The position numbers and the translations under genes were made by a program. DNA of 18,184 nt, from assembly GCA_019309945.1 (NCBI GenBank), contig JAFDFH010000032.1:1-18184 (forward strand), written 5' to 3'. Within the stretch, counting starts at the first letter, position 1; each line of letters starts with the position of its first letter. The notes under the pieces were generated by a model that was given only the letters and a program-made list of their open reading frames with translations, was not told where the DNA came from and did no database searches. Shown one piece after another: positions 1 through 6,587 of this stretch. The stretch comes from Deltaproteobacteria bacterium. Its GTDB lineage: Bacteria; Desulfobacterota; Desulfobacteria; Desulfobacterales; JAFDFH01.

Positions 1-777
1 GCAGCTTACCCAGCGGGCGGTGGCGTATTTAATATTTTCATAGACGGCGTCGACCCCATATTCGGCCTTGAGCCGCGCCATGGTCACCTCGAACTGCAGC
101 ACTCCCACCGCTCCCAAGATGAATTCGCTTCCCCGAAGAGGGCGAAACAACTGCACCGCCCCCTCCTCTACAAGTTGGGTCAACCCCTTCCGGAGCTGCT
201 TCGTCTTGAGGGGTGATTTCAGTTGCACCCGGCGGAAATGCTCGGGAGCGAAATTCGGGATGCCGGTGAAATTGAGAGGCTCCTTTTCCGAAAAAGTATC
301 ACCGATCTTGATCGTGCCGTGGTTGTGAATGCCGATGATATCCCCAGGCCAGGCCTCTTCCACAAGGGCCCGGTCCTGGGCTATGAAGATGATCGGGTTG
401 GCGATAAGGATGTCCTTGCCGAGGCGATGATGGCGGACTCGCATGCCCCGCTGGAAGCGGCCCGAGCAAATGCGCAAAAAGGCGATACGGTCACGATGGG
501 CCGGGTCCATATTGGCCTGAATTTTAAAAACGAAACCCGAAAATGCCTTCTCCTCGGGCGATACCATGCGGGTGGTAGTCAATCGAGGATACGGGGGGGG
601 AGCGATTTCAACAAAGGTGTCGAGCAGTTCGCGCACGCCGAAGTTGTTGACCGCGCCGCCGAAAAGCAGCAGTTTTTCGGTAAGGGTCGTTTTGCCTGCG
701 TCAGGGTGGCTGATGATACCAAAGGTGCGGCGGCGGTCGATTTCCTTGTGTTGTGGTTTATTGTGCGTGGTTTCCAT
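1..777 (-). CDS. prfC: Peptide chain release factor 3 (RF3), partial, with large in-frame internal deletion
   Basis: RF3 is the translational GTPase that removes RF1/RF2 from the ribosome after termination. The frame runs from an ATG at 777 off the left edge (259 codons seen). The start is typical of RF3: RRRTFGIISHPDAGKTT with the P-loop at residues 24-31. Right after LLLFGGA (residues 36-42) it jumps to VNNFGVRELLDTF, which in normal RF3 lies some 260 residues later. The rest of the G domain, including the switch regions, the DTPGH motif and the NKxD motif, is absent. Everything after the junction is well conserved, for example GFVFKIQANMDP, HNHGTIKIGDTF, FTGIPNFAPE and EEGAVQLFRP. The frame is intact throughout. 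The junction (about 652-663) sits on TTCGGCGGCGCG, which would be coded naturally at both breakpoints in a complete gene. Weak AAGG ribosome site upstream. Without its G domain the product should be inactive, so this is a probable pseudogene unless the deletion is an assembly collapse. Family identity is certain; functional state is not. Confidence 0.9.
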   Translation of the reverse strand, partial: METTHNKPQHKEIDRRRTFGIISHPDAGKTTLTEKLLLFGGAVNNFGVRELLDTFVEIAPPPYPRLTTTRMVSPEEKAFSGFVFKIQANMDPAHRDRIAFLRICSGRFQRGMRVRHHRLGKDILIANPIIFIAQDRALVEEAWPGDIIGIHNHGTIKIGDTFSEKEPLNFTGIPNFAPEHFRRVQLKSPLKTKQLRKGLTQLVEEGAVQLFRPLRGSEFILGAVGVLQFEVTMARLKAEYGVDAVYENIKYATARWVSC

Positions 778-921
778 GTAAATAACCTTATGGAAGGTGG
801 ATTTTGGCAAAGGGCCTACCATCATCGACGCTTTTAGCGGTAATGAGATCAAAACCTCGCTTTTTACCCTGATTTCCTTAAAGTTTGTGGGGAATAGTGC
901 AAGGAATTACTTTTATGGCAT

Positions 922-954
922 AAAAAAGGGACCTCCAAAATGTTGCAAGTCCCT
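922..954 (-). terminator. Rho-independent terminator of the tRNA-Arg gene
   Basis: Read on the minus strand, GGGACTT pairs with AGGTCCC (one G-U pair) across a 12-nt loop. A run of six T follows. It lies 10 bases past the encoded CCA of the tRNA and before prfC, so it should separate the tRNA transcript from prfC. Confidence 0.8.
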
Positions 955-964
955 GTATTTACAT

Positions 965-1040
965 TGGTACGCCCGGCTGGATTCGAACCAGCGGCTTTCA
1001 GCTCCGGAGGCTGACGCTCTATCCCCTGAGCTACGGGCGC
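965..1040 (-). tRNA. tRNA-Arg, anticodon CCG
   Basis: The 76-nt minus-strand sequence folds as a full cloverleaf. The acceptor stem is GCGCCCG with CGGGCGT, closed by a G-U pair at 1-72. The D stem is GCTC/GAGC, the anticodon stem TCAGC/GCTGA, and the T arm GCTGG-TTCGAAT-CCAGC. The anticodon loop CTCCGGA gives anticodon CCG at 1005-1007, which reads the arginine codon CGG. Discriminator A and the 3' CCA are encoded in the DNA (965-967), so the neighbouring CCA enzyme would be needed for repair rather than synthesis of this end. It has its own promoter and terminator. Confidence 0.95.
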
Positions 1041-1052
1041 ACATTTAAGGTG

Positions 1053-1081
1053 GTGATAATTGATTCAATCTGGCAAGTCAA
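1053..1081 (-). promoter_or_regulatory. Sigma-70-type promoter of the tRNA-Arg gene
   Basis: On the minus strand TTGACT (1081-1076) and TATCAC (1058-1053) are separated by exactly 17 bases. The -10 box ends 12 bases before the first tRNA base, the expected distance. The -35 box is near consensus; the -10 box matches four of six. Confidence 0.6.
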
Positions 1082-1137
1082 GAAAGACTTTTTGAAAAAC
1101 GTCCAATTTTGCCCAACCTCTGCGTCAGACTCAAATT

Positions 1138-2544
1138 TTAATATAGGAAGTGTCCGTCCAGAAACGGGGATTTTTGTTTGAGATCAAGGCCTGCGAAAAA
1201 TTTTACCGCAGGCATATAGTTGATATTCCGAGGATAAAATTTTGAGCATAACGCAGAGATCGGGCAAAAAGACCGTTTCTGTTTGGCTTCACCCACCACG
1301 TATAACGAGCCCGCGATGCAAATGGCGTCATGCGGGGATGTGGTGTCGATTGCATATTTTATAGCGCCGGCCACATCCGGAATGGTCGTGATGTCGGAAA
1401 CGATTTCCCGTGCGACCGAAAAAAGAGCTTCCGGCGGGAGGGCGCGTTCGATTCTGGGGCGGGTGAGTATGACTTTGCTGCAATGGGGAAGAAGTGAACG
1501 AAGTATTCCGGCATAGGGCTTATCGTCCAGCATTCCGACGACCAGCGTAACTTTTTGGTTCGCTAGGTTTTTGGACAGGAAATTTCCCAGGTTTCGAGCG
1601 GCAATAAAATTGTGCGCCCCGTCCAGAAGGATCAGGGGGGATTTGGAAACGATCTCCAGTCTTCCGGGCCAGTGATTATTCTCGAGACCTTCGCGGATAC
1701 ATTCCAGAGGGATGTTCAAGGCGTTTCGGTTCAGGAGTTCACAGGCTGCGAGGACCAGTGCCGCGTTATCGATCTGATAGTTGCCAAGCAGTCCCGTTTG
1801 CATGTTGCGCCAGACATTGTCAAGGCCATGGTACCTAAAGGTGCCTTCTTTACTGCGCCTCACCCGGAACTGGTCGCCCAGGCGATACAGCGGCGCTTCA
1901 TTTTTAGAGGCAATTCCTTTGATAACGGAGAGGGCCTTTTTTTGTTTAACACCGGTGACAACGGGACGACGTCGCTTGATGATACCCCCCTTTTCGGTAG
2001 CGATTTGGGCGATCGTATTCCCGAGATACATTCGATGTTCCACAGATATATTGGAGATGATGGCAAGGACTGGCTGAATGACATTGGTGGCATCTAAGCG
2101 CCCTCCCATACCGGTTTCGATGACGGCCAAATCCACATTCTGTCTGCCAAATTCATGAAGCGCCATGGCGGTTGAATATTCGAAAAAGGTCGGTTCACGG
2201 GTTCCATGATAGACCCCTGTTACCGCTTCATAGGACGCAACAACATTTTCATCCGTAATCGGACGGTTGTTGATACGGATCCTTTCATTAAATCGAACGA
2301 GATGGGGAGATGTGTAAAGTCCGACCTTGTATCCGGATGCATGGAGGATTGCTGCAAGGGCGGAAGCAATCGATCCCTTTCCGTTTGTTCCCGCGACGTG
2401 GATGCATTCAAAACGATCCTGGGGGTTCCCCAGGCCTTCCAGTATCTGTTTGATCGTGGCAAGACCGAGTATAATGCCAAACCGCCTCAAAGCGTACATG
2501 GCTTTAAGACAGTCGTTGTAGGAGTCGCTTGGTGTCATATCCAT
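1138..2544 (-). CDS. folC: Bifunctional folylpolyglutamate/dihydrofolate synthase with a repeat-derived C-terminal tail
   Basis: FolC adds glutamate to folates with ATP and often also makes dihydrofolate from dihydropteroate. Seen: the Mur-ligase-type ATP loop HVAGTNGKGS (residues 49-58), the metal and folate region GMGGRLDATNVI, EKGGIIK, and the C-domain LLDGAHN followed by GSLYVVGEA near the normal family end. Residues 1-421 match a complete FolC. From residue 422 to the stop (47 residues, QKRSFCPISALCSKF onward) the reading frame runs through the mobile repeat at 1149-1281, which supplies almost all of the tail; the stop lies just outside it. The native last few residues and stop codon were probably lost. 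The ATG at 2544 touches the T-tract of the rpsU terminator, and a second ATG at 2538 is possible; neither has a clear ribosome site. The enzyme core looks intact, so activity is likely retained (inference). Confidence 0.93.
   Translation of the reverse strand: MDMTPSDSYNDCLKAMYALRRFGIILGLATIKQILEGLGNPQDRFECIHVAGTNGKGSIASALAAILHASGYKVGLYTSPHLVRFNERIRINNRPITDENVVASYEAVTGVYHGTREPTFFEYSTAMALHEFGRQNVDLAVIETGMGGRLDATNVIQPVLAIISNISVEHRMYLGNTIAQIATEKGGIIKRRRPVVTGVKQKKALSVIKGIASKNEAPLYRLGDQFRVRRSKEGTFRYHGLDNVWRNMQTGLLGNYQIDNAALVLAACELLNRNALNIPLECIREGLENNHWPGRLEIVSKSPLILLDGAHNFIAARNLGNFLSKNLANQKVTLVVGMLDDKPYAGILRSLLPHCSKVILTRPRIERALPPEALFSVAREIVSDITTIPDVAGAIKYAIDTTSPHDAICIAGSLYVVGEAKQKRSFCPISALCSKFYPRNINYMPAVKFFAGLDLKQKSPFLDGHFLY
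1149..1281 (+). mobile_element. MITE-like element, copy 1, right end truncated, fused to folC
   Basis: This is the same sequence as copy 3 (8356-8498) with five differences in 133 bases. The left inverted repeat AGTGTCCGTCCAGAAACG is complete. The right one stops at CGTTTCTG, lacking the last 10 bases. No target duplication is visible, which fits loss of the right end after insertion. The internal hairpin GCCTGCG...CGCAGGC is present. The minus-strand frame is open and read as the tail of FolC. Confidence 0.85.
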
Positions 2545-2578
2545 AAAAAACCCGGCAAGAAATCACATTCATGCCGGG
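2545..2578 (-). terminator. Rho-independent terminator after rpsU, abutting the folC start
   Basis: On the minus strand CCCGGCA pairs perfectly with TGCCGGG around a 14-base loop and is followed by six T. The T-run ends directly at the folC ATG. Any transcript from rpsU into folC must read through it, and the hairpin occupies the place where the folC ribosome site would be. Confidence 0.85.
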
Positions 2579-2598
2579 CAAAATGTTATAGTCGGTGT

Positions 2599-2802
2599 TT
2601 ATCTGTACCTGTTTCTTGACGCGGAAATTCTTTGTCTTCTTAATGCTTCGCGTTGCTTACGGCGTTTGTGTTCGCTTGGCTTTTCGTAACTCTTTTTTAG
2701 TTTTAACCGTTTAAAAAGACCATCATTTTGAATCTTTTTTTTCAAAATGCGCATTGCCTTTTCAAGGTCATTATCAAAAACTTTGACCTCAATATTCCTC
2801 AA
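2599..2802 (-). CDS. rpsU: Small ribosomal subunit protein bS21
   Basis: bS21 is a small basic protein of the 30S subunit near the 3' end of 16S rRNA, involved in initiation. The 67-residue product has the family pattern: EVKVFDNDLEKAMRILKKKIQ, then a very basic helix EHKRRKQREALRRQR. The length is normal for the family. The best start is a TTG at 2802, with a purine-rich AAAGGGG ribosome site about 8 bases upstream; no ATG is available in frame there. A strong terminator follows 20 bases downstream. It lies between adk and folC on the same strand. Confidence 0.93.
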   Translation of the reverse strand: MRNIEVKVFDNDLEKAMRILKKKIQNDGLFKRLKLKKSYEKPSEHKRRKQREALRRQRISASRNRYR

Positions 2803-2875
2803 TATTCTCGCCCCTTTCTTTCCATCAGATGAAAGATAAATAAATATGATTCCAGATGGTTATTTTTTCCCTATG

Positions 2876-2904
2876 ATTATAAATATAAAAGCTTAACTAA
2901 AATA
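2876..2904 (-). promoter_or_regulatory. Possible promoter of rpsU
   Basis: A perfect TATAAT -10 box lies at 2881-2876 on the minus strand, about 75 bases before the rpsU start, in very AT-rich DNA. The -35 side (TATTTT at 17-base spacing) is poor, so only the -10 box is convincing. Confidence 0.35.
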
Positions 2905-2938
2905 AGTTTAAATGGCAAGTAAAAAACAGATGATACCC

Positions 2939-3613
2939 TTAAAGTTTTGAAAAAAGTTCTTTTGAAACTTCTTTAACGCCGGGAGTGCCATCAATTGTAA
3001 CATATTTCATGGAACCTTCCTTGGCAGCGATGTTTTTAAAGTAATAGGACGATGCCAGGGTTCCCTCTTCCGCGTCGTAATAAATATCATGACGTTTGTT
3101 AATCGCGACCTCATCCTGATCATCGGACCGTGTCTTTAACTCACCCCCGCAAATCCGACAGTGGTCCCCATCCGGCTTGATGGCGTCAATGTAGATGTTG
3201 TTAGGATGATTATTGTCATTGACGCAAAGTCTGCGGCCCATAATCCTGTTTTTGGCGATTTCGCGATCCAAAAGAATTTCCACGACGATATCGAGGGCCA
3301 TGCCTGCTTCTTTGAGGGATTCATCGAGTTTTATGGCCTGGTTTTTATTTCTCGGAAATCCGTCAAGCAACCAACCGCTTTTGCAATCATCCTGTTTAAG
3401 GCGGTCAAGTATCATGGGGATTGTAATTTCATCCGGCACCAAATCACCACGATCAATATATTCCTTTGCTTTGGCGCCCAACTCCGTACCTTTGGAAATG
3501 TTTTCACGAAAAATAGCACCTGATTCGATGTGCGCCGTTTTGTATTTTTCCTTTAAAATGGCTCCCTGGGTTCCTTTACCGCTGCCGTTCGGACCAAAAA
3601 ATAAAATGTTCAT
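2939..3613 (-). CDS. adk: Adenylate kinase
   Basis: It converts AMP + ATP to 2 ADP in the cytoplasm. The 224-residue protein carries the P-loop GPNGSGKGT (residues 7-15), AMP-site segments SGAIFRENISKGTELG and GWLLDGFPRN, and the LID start GRRLC. The LID is unusual: one Cys, a His a few residues later (NNHPNN), then CRIC and GGELKTRSDDQDE. Three Cys and one His could form a zinc site. From memory this LID layout is typical of Desulfobacterales enzymes. A strong AGGAG ribosome site lies 8 bases before the ATG. It has its own probable promoter and is followed by rpsU on the same strand. Confidence 0.95.
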   Translation of the reverse strand: MNILFFGPNGSGKGTQGAILKEKYKTAHIESGAIFRENISKGTELGAKAKEYIDRGDLVPDEITIPMILDRLKQDDCKSGWLLDGFPRNKNQAIKLDESLKEAGMALDIVVEILLDREIAKNRIMGRRLCVNDNNHPNNIYIDAIKPDGDHCRICGGELKTRSDDQDEVAINKRHDIYYDAEEGTLASSYYFKNIAAKEGSMKYVTIDGTPGVKEVSKELFSKL

Positions 3614-3708
3614 ATGCTGCTCCTTTCATCAATATATTTAAACCTGAAATTGAAAAGAAAATATTTTCACCCCAAAGGCAAGAATCGAAACTTTAATATG
3701 CGCGCTTT

Positions 3709-3735
3709 ACTATAAAAATGCCGACATCTTGTCAA
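3709..3735 (-). promoter_or_regulatory. Probable promoter of adk
   Basis: On the minus strand a perfect TTGACA (3735-3730) is followed by TATAGT (3714-3709, five of six) at 15-base spacing. TAGTAA at 17 bases is an alternative -10 box. It lies just past the end of cca, leaving a leader of about 90 bases before adk. Confidence 0.5.
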
Positions 3736-3775
3736 GGATGGAATAAAGAAATACGGATTCTTTAGTTTCGTGAAT

Positions 3776-5161
3776 TTATATTCTACCTGATGTCCTTAAA
3801 AAATCCCTTACCCACATCAAGGCCGCCGGTCTGCTATCGATGTTGTTTAGCAGTCTGGCTTCCTCGACACGGTCAAGGATTGATTTAAACAAGGGGGAAG
3901 GAGTCAGGCCAAACACCTGTATGAGATCATTTCCGGTGATAAGTGCCGGTTTTGACTTTCTGGGTTTATAATTTGAAAAAAAATTATGGATCATATTTTG
4001 CACGAACGTCATAAACGTTTCGAGGTGGCCATTCCATTGGGCTCCTTTGCCCTGCATATCGCCAATCGAATGGAACAATATACCGGGGGTGTCTTCACCG
4101 CATTTTATGAAGAAGCGGGTGATGCCTCTTTGTGTTAATATTTTATTCTGATAGGCGCTAAAAAGGAACAGAGGCTGCATATGCCGGCGAATAATAAAAT
4201 CGATGTATCCCCTTTCGCGCGTCGAAAATTTCAATCTTCGGGTGATATTTTTTGTCATGTCGGCACTTTTTCGGGCATGGCCGAAAAAATGAACATCGCC
4301 GCTGTTTCCGACCGAGTGTGTGTCGGTTTTCCCGATGTCGTGGAGCAGGATTGCGCATTTGAGCAAAGGTTCCCTTTTTTTATGCATATATTGTCTGATC
4401 TGGTCTTGAATTTCGGGCTTACCTGATTGATAATTATTGATCGTTTTTTCAAGATGATAAAATGCTTGCATGGTATGGGTATAGACGTCATAATCATGAC
4501 ATCGGTTTTGAAAGCATCCTTTTAACCGTTCAAGTTCGGGAAATAAAGCAAATAGAAGGCCGGACGCTGCCATGCCAGAGAGATACGCATGTGATTTAGA
4601 AGTTCTTAGTATATGGAGAAACTCTTCCCGGATTCGTTCGCCAGCCGATTTCTGAATAAGGTTGGCTTCGTTTTTAATGACCGCCAGGGTCTGGGGTTCG
4701 ATTTCGAAATCCAGATGGGCGCCCATACGAAAAGCCCGTATCAGGCGAATGGGATCTTTACGAAAGACTTTTTTTGAAACCATACGCACTTTTTGCGCGC
4801 AAAGGTCCTGAAAGCCGCCCAGGCAGTCGATAATTTTTCCGGAGGCCAGGTCGTATGCCATTGCATTCATCGTAAAGTCCCTTTGATGGAGGTCTTCTTC
4901 AATTGAGGCGCCACATACGGGTGATATGTCAAAAATGTTTTTCCCTGATATAACCCGGATGATCATTTGACCCGGTTTGCCGATCTTTACCCGGTGGCCG
5001 TTGGTCTTATTTGCCAACTTTTCGGCAAATTTTTCCGGATTTTCCAAAACAGCGATGTCATAATCGGTTGGCTGCCGGCCAAGAATAAGGTCCCTGACCG
5101 ACCCACCCACAATGTAGACACCTTTTTTTTCAGGAAAAATATTAGAATTAAATTGCAACAT
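3776..5161 (-). CDS. cca: CCA tRNA nucleotidyltransferase / polynucleotide adenylyltransferase with HD domain
   Basis: This class II nucleotidyltransferase adds C and/or A to tRNA 3' ends. The 461-residue protein has the catalytic head GGSVRDLILG (residues 19-28) with metal-binding DYD at 33-35, then RRDFTMNAMAY-type motif B (seen as QRDFTMNAMAYD, residues 93-104). FRKDPIRLIRAFR follows at about 133-145, then GERIREEF at 174-181. The C-terminal half has an HD hydrolase motif (H274-D275, LLHDIGKT) with further histidines (HFFGHARKSAD, RRHMQP), as in CCA enzymes with phosphohydrolase activity. It could be a full CCA-adding enzyme, an A-adding enzyme or a poly(A) polymerase; sequence alone does not settle this. 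No clear ribosome site precedes the ATG at 5161. Element copy 2 starts 50 bases upstream, so its promoter region is disturbed or provided by the element. Confidence 0.88.
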   Translation of the reverse strand: MLQFNSNIFPEKKGVYIVGGSVRDLILGRQPTDYDIAVLENPEKFAEKLANKTNGHRVKIGKPGQMIIRVISGKNIFDISPVCGASIEEDLHQRDFTMNAMAYDLASGKIIDCLGGFQDLCAQKVRMVSKKVFRKDPIRLIRAFRMGAHLDFEIEPQTLAVIKNEANLIQKSAGERIREEFLHILRTSKSHAYLSGMAASGLLFALFPELERLKGCFQNRCHDYDVYTHTMQAFYHLEKTINNYQSGKPEIQDQIRQYMHKKREPLLKCAILLHDIGKTDTHSVGNSGDVHFFGHARKSADMTKNITRRLKFSTRERGYIDFIIRRHMQPLFLFSAYQNKILTQRGITRFFIKCGEDTPGILFHSIGDMQGKGAQWNGHLETFMTFVQNMIHNFFSNYKPRKSKPALITGNDLIQVFGLTPSPLFKSILDRVEEARLLNNIDSRPAALMWVRDFLRTSGRI

Positions 5162-5210
5162 TTTATATCTTGTTTTAAATTGGAGATAGTTGTGTCACGG
5201 AATAATAGTT

Positions 5211-5448
5211 AGTGCCCGTCCAGTAACGAGGATTTTTGTTCGAGATCAAGGCCTGCGAAAAATTTTACCGCAGGCATATCGTTGATATTCCGAGGATAAA
5301 ATTTTGAGCATAACGCCGAGATCGGGCAAAAAGACCGTGATCAAGGCCTGCGAAAAATTTTACCGCAGGCATATCGTTGATATTCCGAGGATAAAATTTT
5401 GAGCATAACGCCGAGATCGGGCAAAAAGACCGTTTCTGGATGGACACT
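5211..5448 (+). mobile_element. MITE-like element, copy 2, with 95-bp internal tandem duplication
   Basis: The ends AGTGCCCGTCCAGTAACG and CGTTTCTGGATGGACACT are imperfect inverted repeats (15 of 18). The element is flanked by a 4-base direct repeat AGTT (5207-5210 and 5449-5452), the presumed target duplication. It is 238 bases long against 143 for copy 3; the difference is exactly the 95-base internal repeat. It lies in the divergent gap between cca and coaE, 49 bases from one start and 57 from the other. Confidence 0.88.
5244..5433 (+). repeat. Two tandem 95-bp units inside element copy 2
   Basis: Unit 1 (5244-5338) and unit 2 (5339-5433) both run from GATCAAGGCCTGCG to AAAAGACCGT and appear identical. 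Each holds the hairpin GCCTGCG/CGCAGGC. Because 95 is not a multiple of three, the frame that is open through the other copies is shifted here. Confidence 0.92.
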
Positions 5449-5505
5449 AGTTATTATAGCACATTTTTGTTTTCTTGCTAACCCCACCCTAAACGATGAT
5501 TTAAA

Positions 5506-6171
5506 ATGCCTGCTAAAAAAAAAACTGAACAGAAAAATTCAGAATCGTTATTTTTAAAAGTCGCCGTGACCGGCACGGCCGGGTCCGGAAAAACTACCGT
5601 CTGCAACCACTTGAAAGAACTGGGATTAAGCGTTATCAGCGCCGACGTTTTGGCAAGGGAAGCCGTCACACAGGGGTCAGAAGCCTATAAAAAAATCGTT
5701 GAATACTTTGGCAAAGACGTGCTGGCACATGATGGAGCATTGAATCGTTCAACGCTTCGGCGAATTGTCTTTAGGGATGCTACGGCCCGGAAAAAACTCG
5801 AGCAGTTCGTTCACCCCGAAATAATCAGACGCATGAAGTTAGAGATGGTGCAAGTGGCAAGAGATGGTGAGCCCATCGTGGTCGTAGAAGTTCCCCTTCT
5901 TTTCGAATTCGGCCTGGAGAATCTTTTCGATGTGACGATAAATGTCAGTGCGCCTCACGCCTTGAAGGTAAAAAGGTTGATGGAACGGGACAACGTTTCT
6001 TGTGATGATGCAGAGGCCCTTTTGAAAGTTCAAATGTCCGACCAAGAAAAAAACAAACGGGCCGAAGCGGTCATCGAAAATAACCATTCGATCGAGCACA
6101 TGCTAAGTTCAGTTGATATTCTTTACGATAATTTTTTCAAAAAATACTTAAAAAAAATCAAAAGCGCTTGA
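5506..6171 (+). CDS. coaE: Dephospho-CoA kinase
   Basis: It phosphorylates the ribose 3'-OH of dephospho-CoA, the last step of coenzyme A synthesis. The 221-residue product shows the P-loop GTAGSGKT (residues 23-30), then ISADVLAREAV with the conserved Asp, LEQFVHPEI (the CoaE HP motif), and VVEVPLLFEFGLENLFD. An NNHSIEHM segment replaces the usual N-N/D-G-x-L region. The first 15 residues are a lysine-rich extension ahead of the family start. No strong ribosome site precedes the ATG at 5506. It is the first gene of the rightward block and begins 57 bases after element copy 2. Confidence 0.92.
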   Translation: MPAKKKTEQKNSESLFLKVAVTGTAGSGKTTVCNHLKELGLSVISADVLAREAVTQGSEAYKKIVEYFGKDVLAHDGALNRSTLRRIVFRDATARKKLEQFVHPEIIRRMKLEMVQVARDGEPIVVVEVPLLFEFGLENLFDVTINVSAPHALKVKRLMERDNVSCDDAEALLKVQMSDQEKNKRAEAVIENNHSIEHMLSSVDILYDNFFKKYLKKIKSA

Positions 6172-6587
6172 CACGCGAAAAATCATGTTTTATTATTTTA
6201 AATCATTGTAATGACATGACGCCCGCCATTTGGAGCGAATACCTATTAAAATCTTCTAACGAATATCACAAAACACGCAGATTCCTCCATAATACCAGCA
6301 TGGATCCAGTTCATCAATTACCTGTATAAGGTCATTAAGTTGATCTAAAAGTGTTTTGTTATTCAGATAAGATTTTGCAAGCTCCTGTTCATTCGAACCA
6401 TCTTACTATCGAATGATGTTTTAAAAATGCTTAAAACCTTAGTAACAGCTTATGCGTTCAGCGGTACAAGGGGCCGGAAGTTCAGGATTCACCAAAAATG
6501 TTCATACTGCTTTGACGCAGGTCGCGGAAATTTTATGATTTTGATGGGGATGACCAAAAAGATTAAAAAACTGAATGGGGAATATTA
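6172..6587. other. 416-bp non-coding gap before rho, with one unexplained open frame
   Basis: No gene is supported here. A minus-strand frame is open for 48 codons (6402 down to the stop at 6256) and reads like protein, with a Cys-rich end DELDPCWYYGGICVFC. It has no ATG, GTG or TTG start at a useful place and is preceded by stops, so it may be a gene remnant or chance. The last 80 bases hold the probable rho promoter. The length fits a long rho leader, which in several bacteria mediates autoregulation, but I see no specific structure. Confidence 0.4.
6512..6539 (+). promoter_or_regulatory. Probable promoter of rho
   Basis: TTGACG (6512-6517) and TATGAT (6534-6539) are spaced by 16 bases, each matching five of six consensus bases. 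The box lies about 50 bases before the rho ATG. A GGGGA ribosome site follows at about 6577-6581. Confidence 0.55.

Noticed and set aside
593..600. Run of eight G in prfC that might mark a frameshift
   Set aside because: With eight bases the frame stays correct on both sides (APPPYPRLTTTR then GFVFKIQANMDP), so no frameshift is needed.
223..837. Long plus-strand open frame opposite prfC
   Set aside because: It is the antisense shadow of the well-conserved RF3 frame on the minus strand, with no recognisable protein character of its own.
5244..5433. CRISPR array, because of repeated units with a hairpin
   Set aside because: Only two contiguous 95-bp units with no spacers and no cas genes; it is a tandem duplication in a MITE.
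5265..5447. Small minus-strand frame as a separate gene
   Set aside because: It lies wholly inside element copy 2 and is the frame also seen in copies 1 and 3. It is repeat sequence, not an independent gene.
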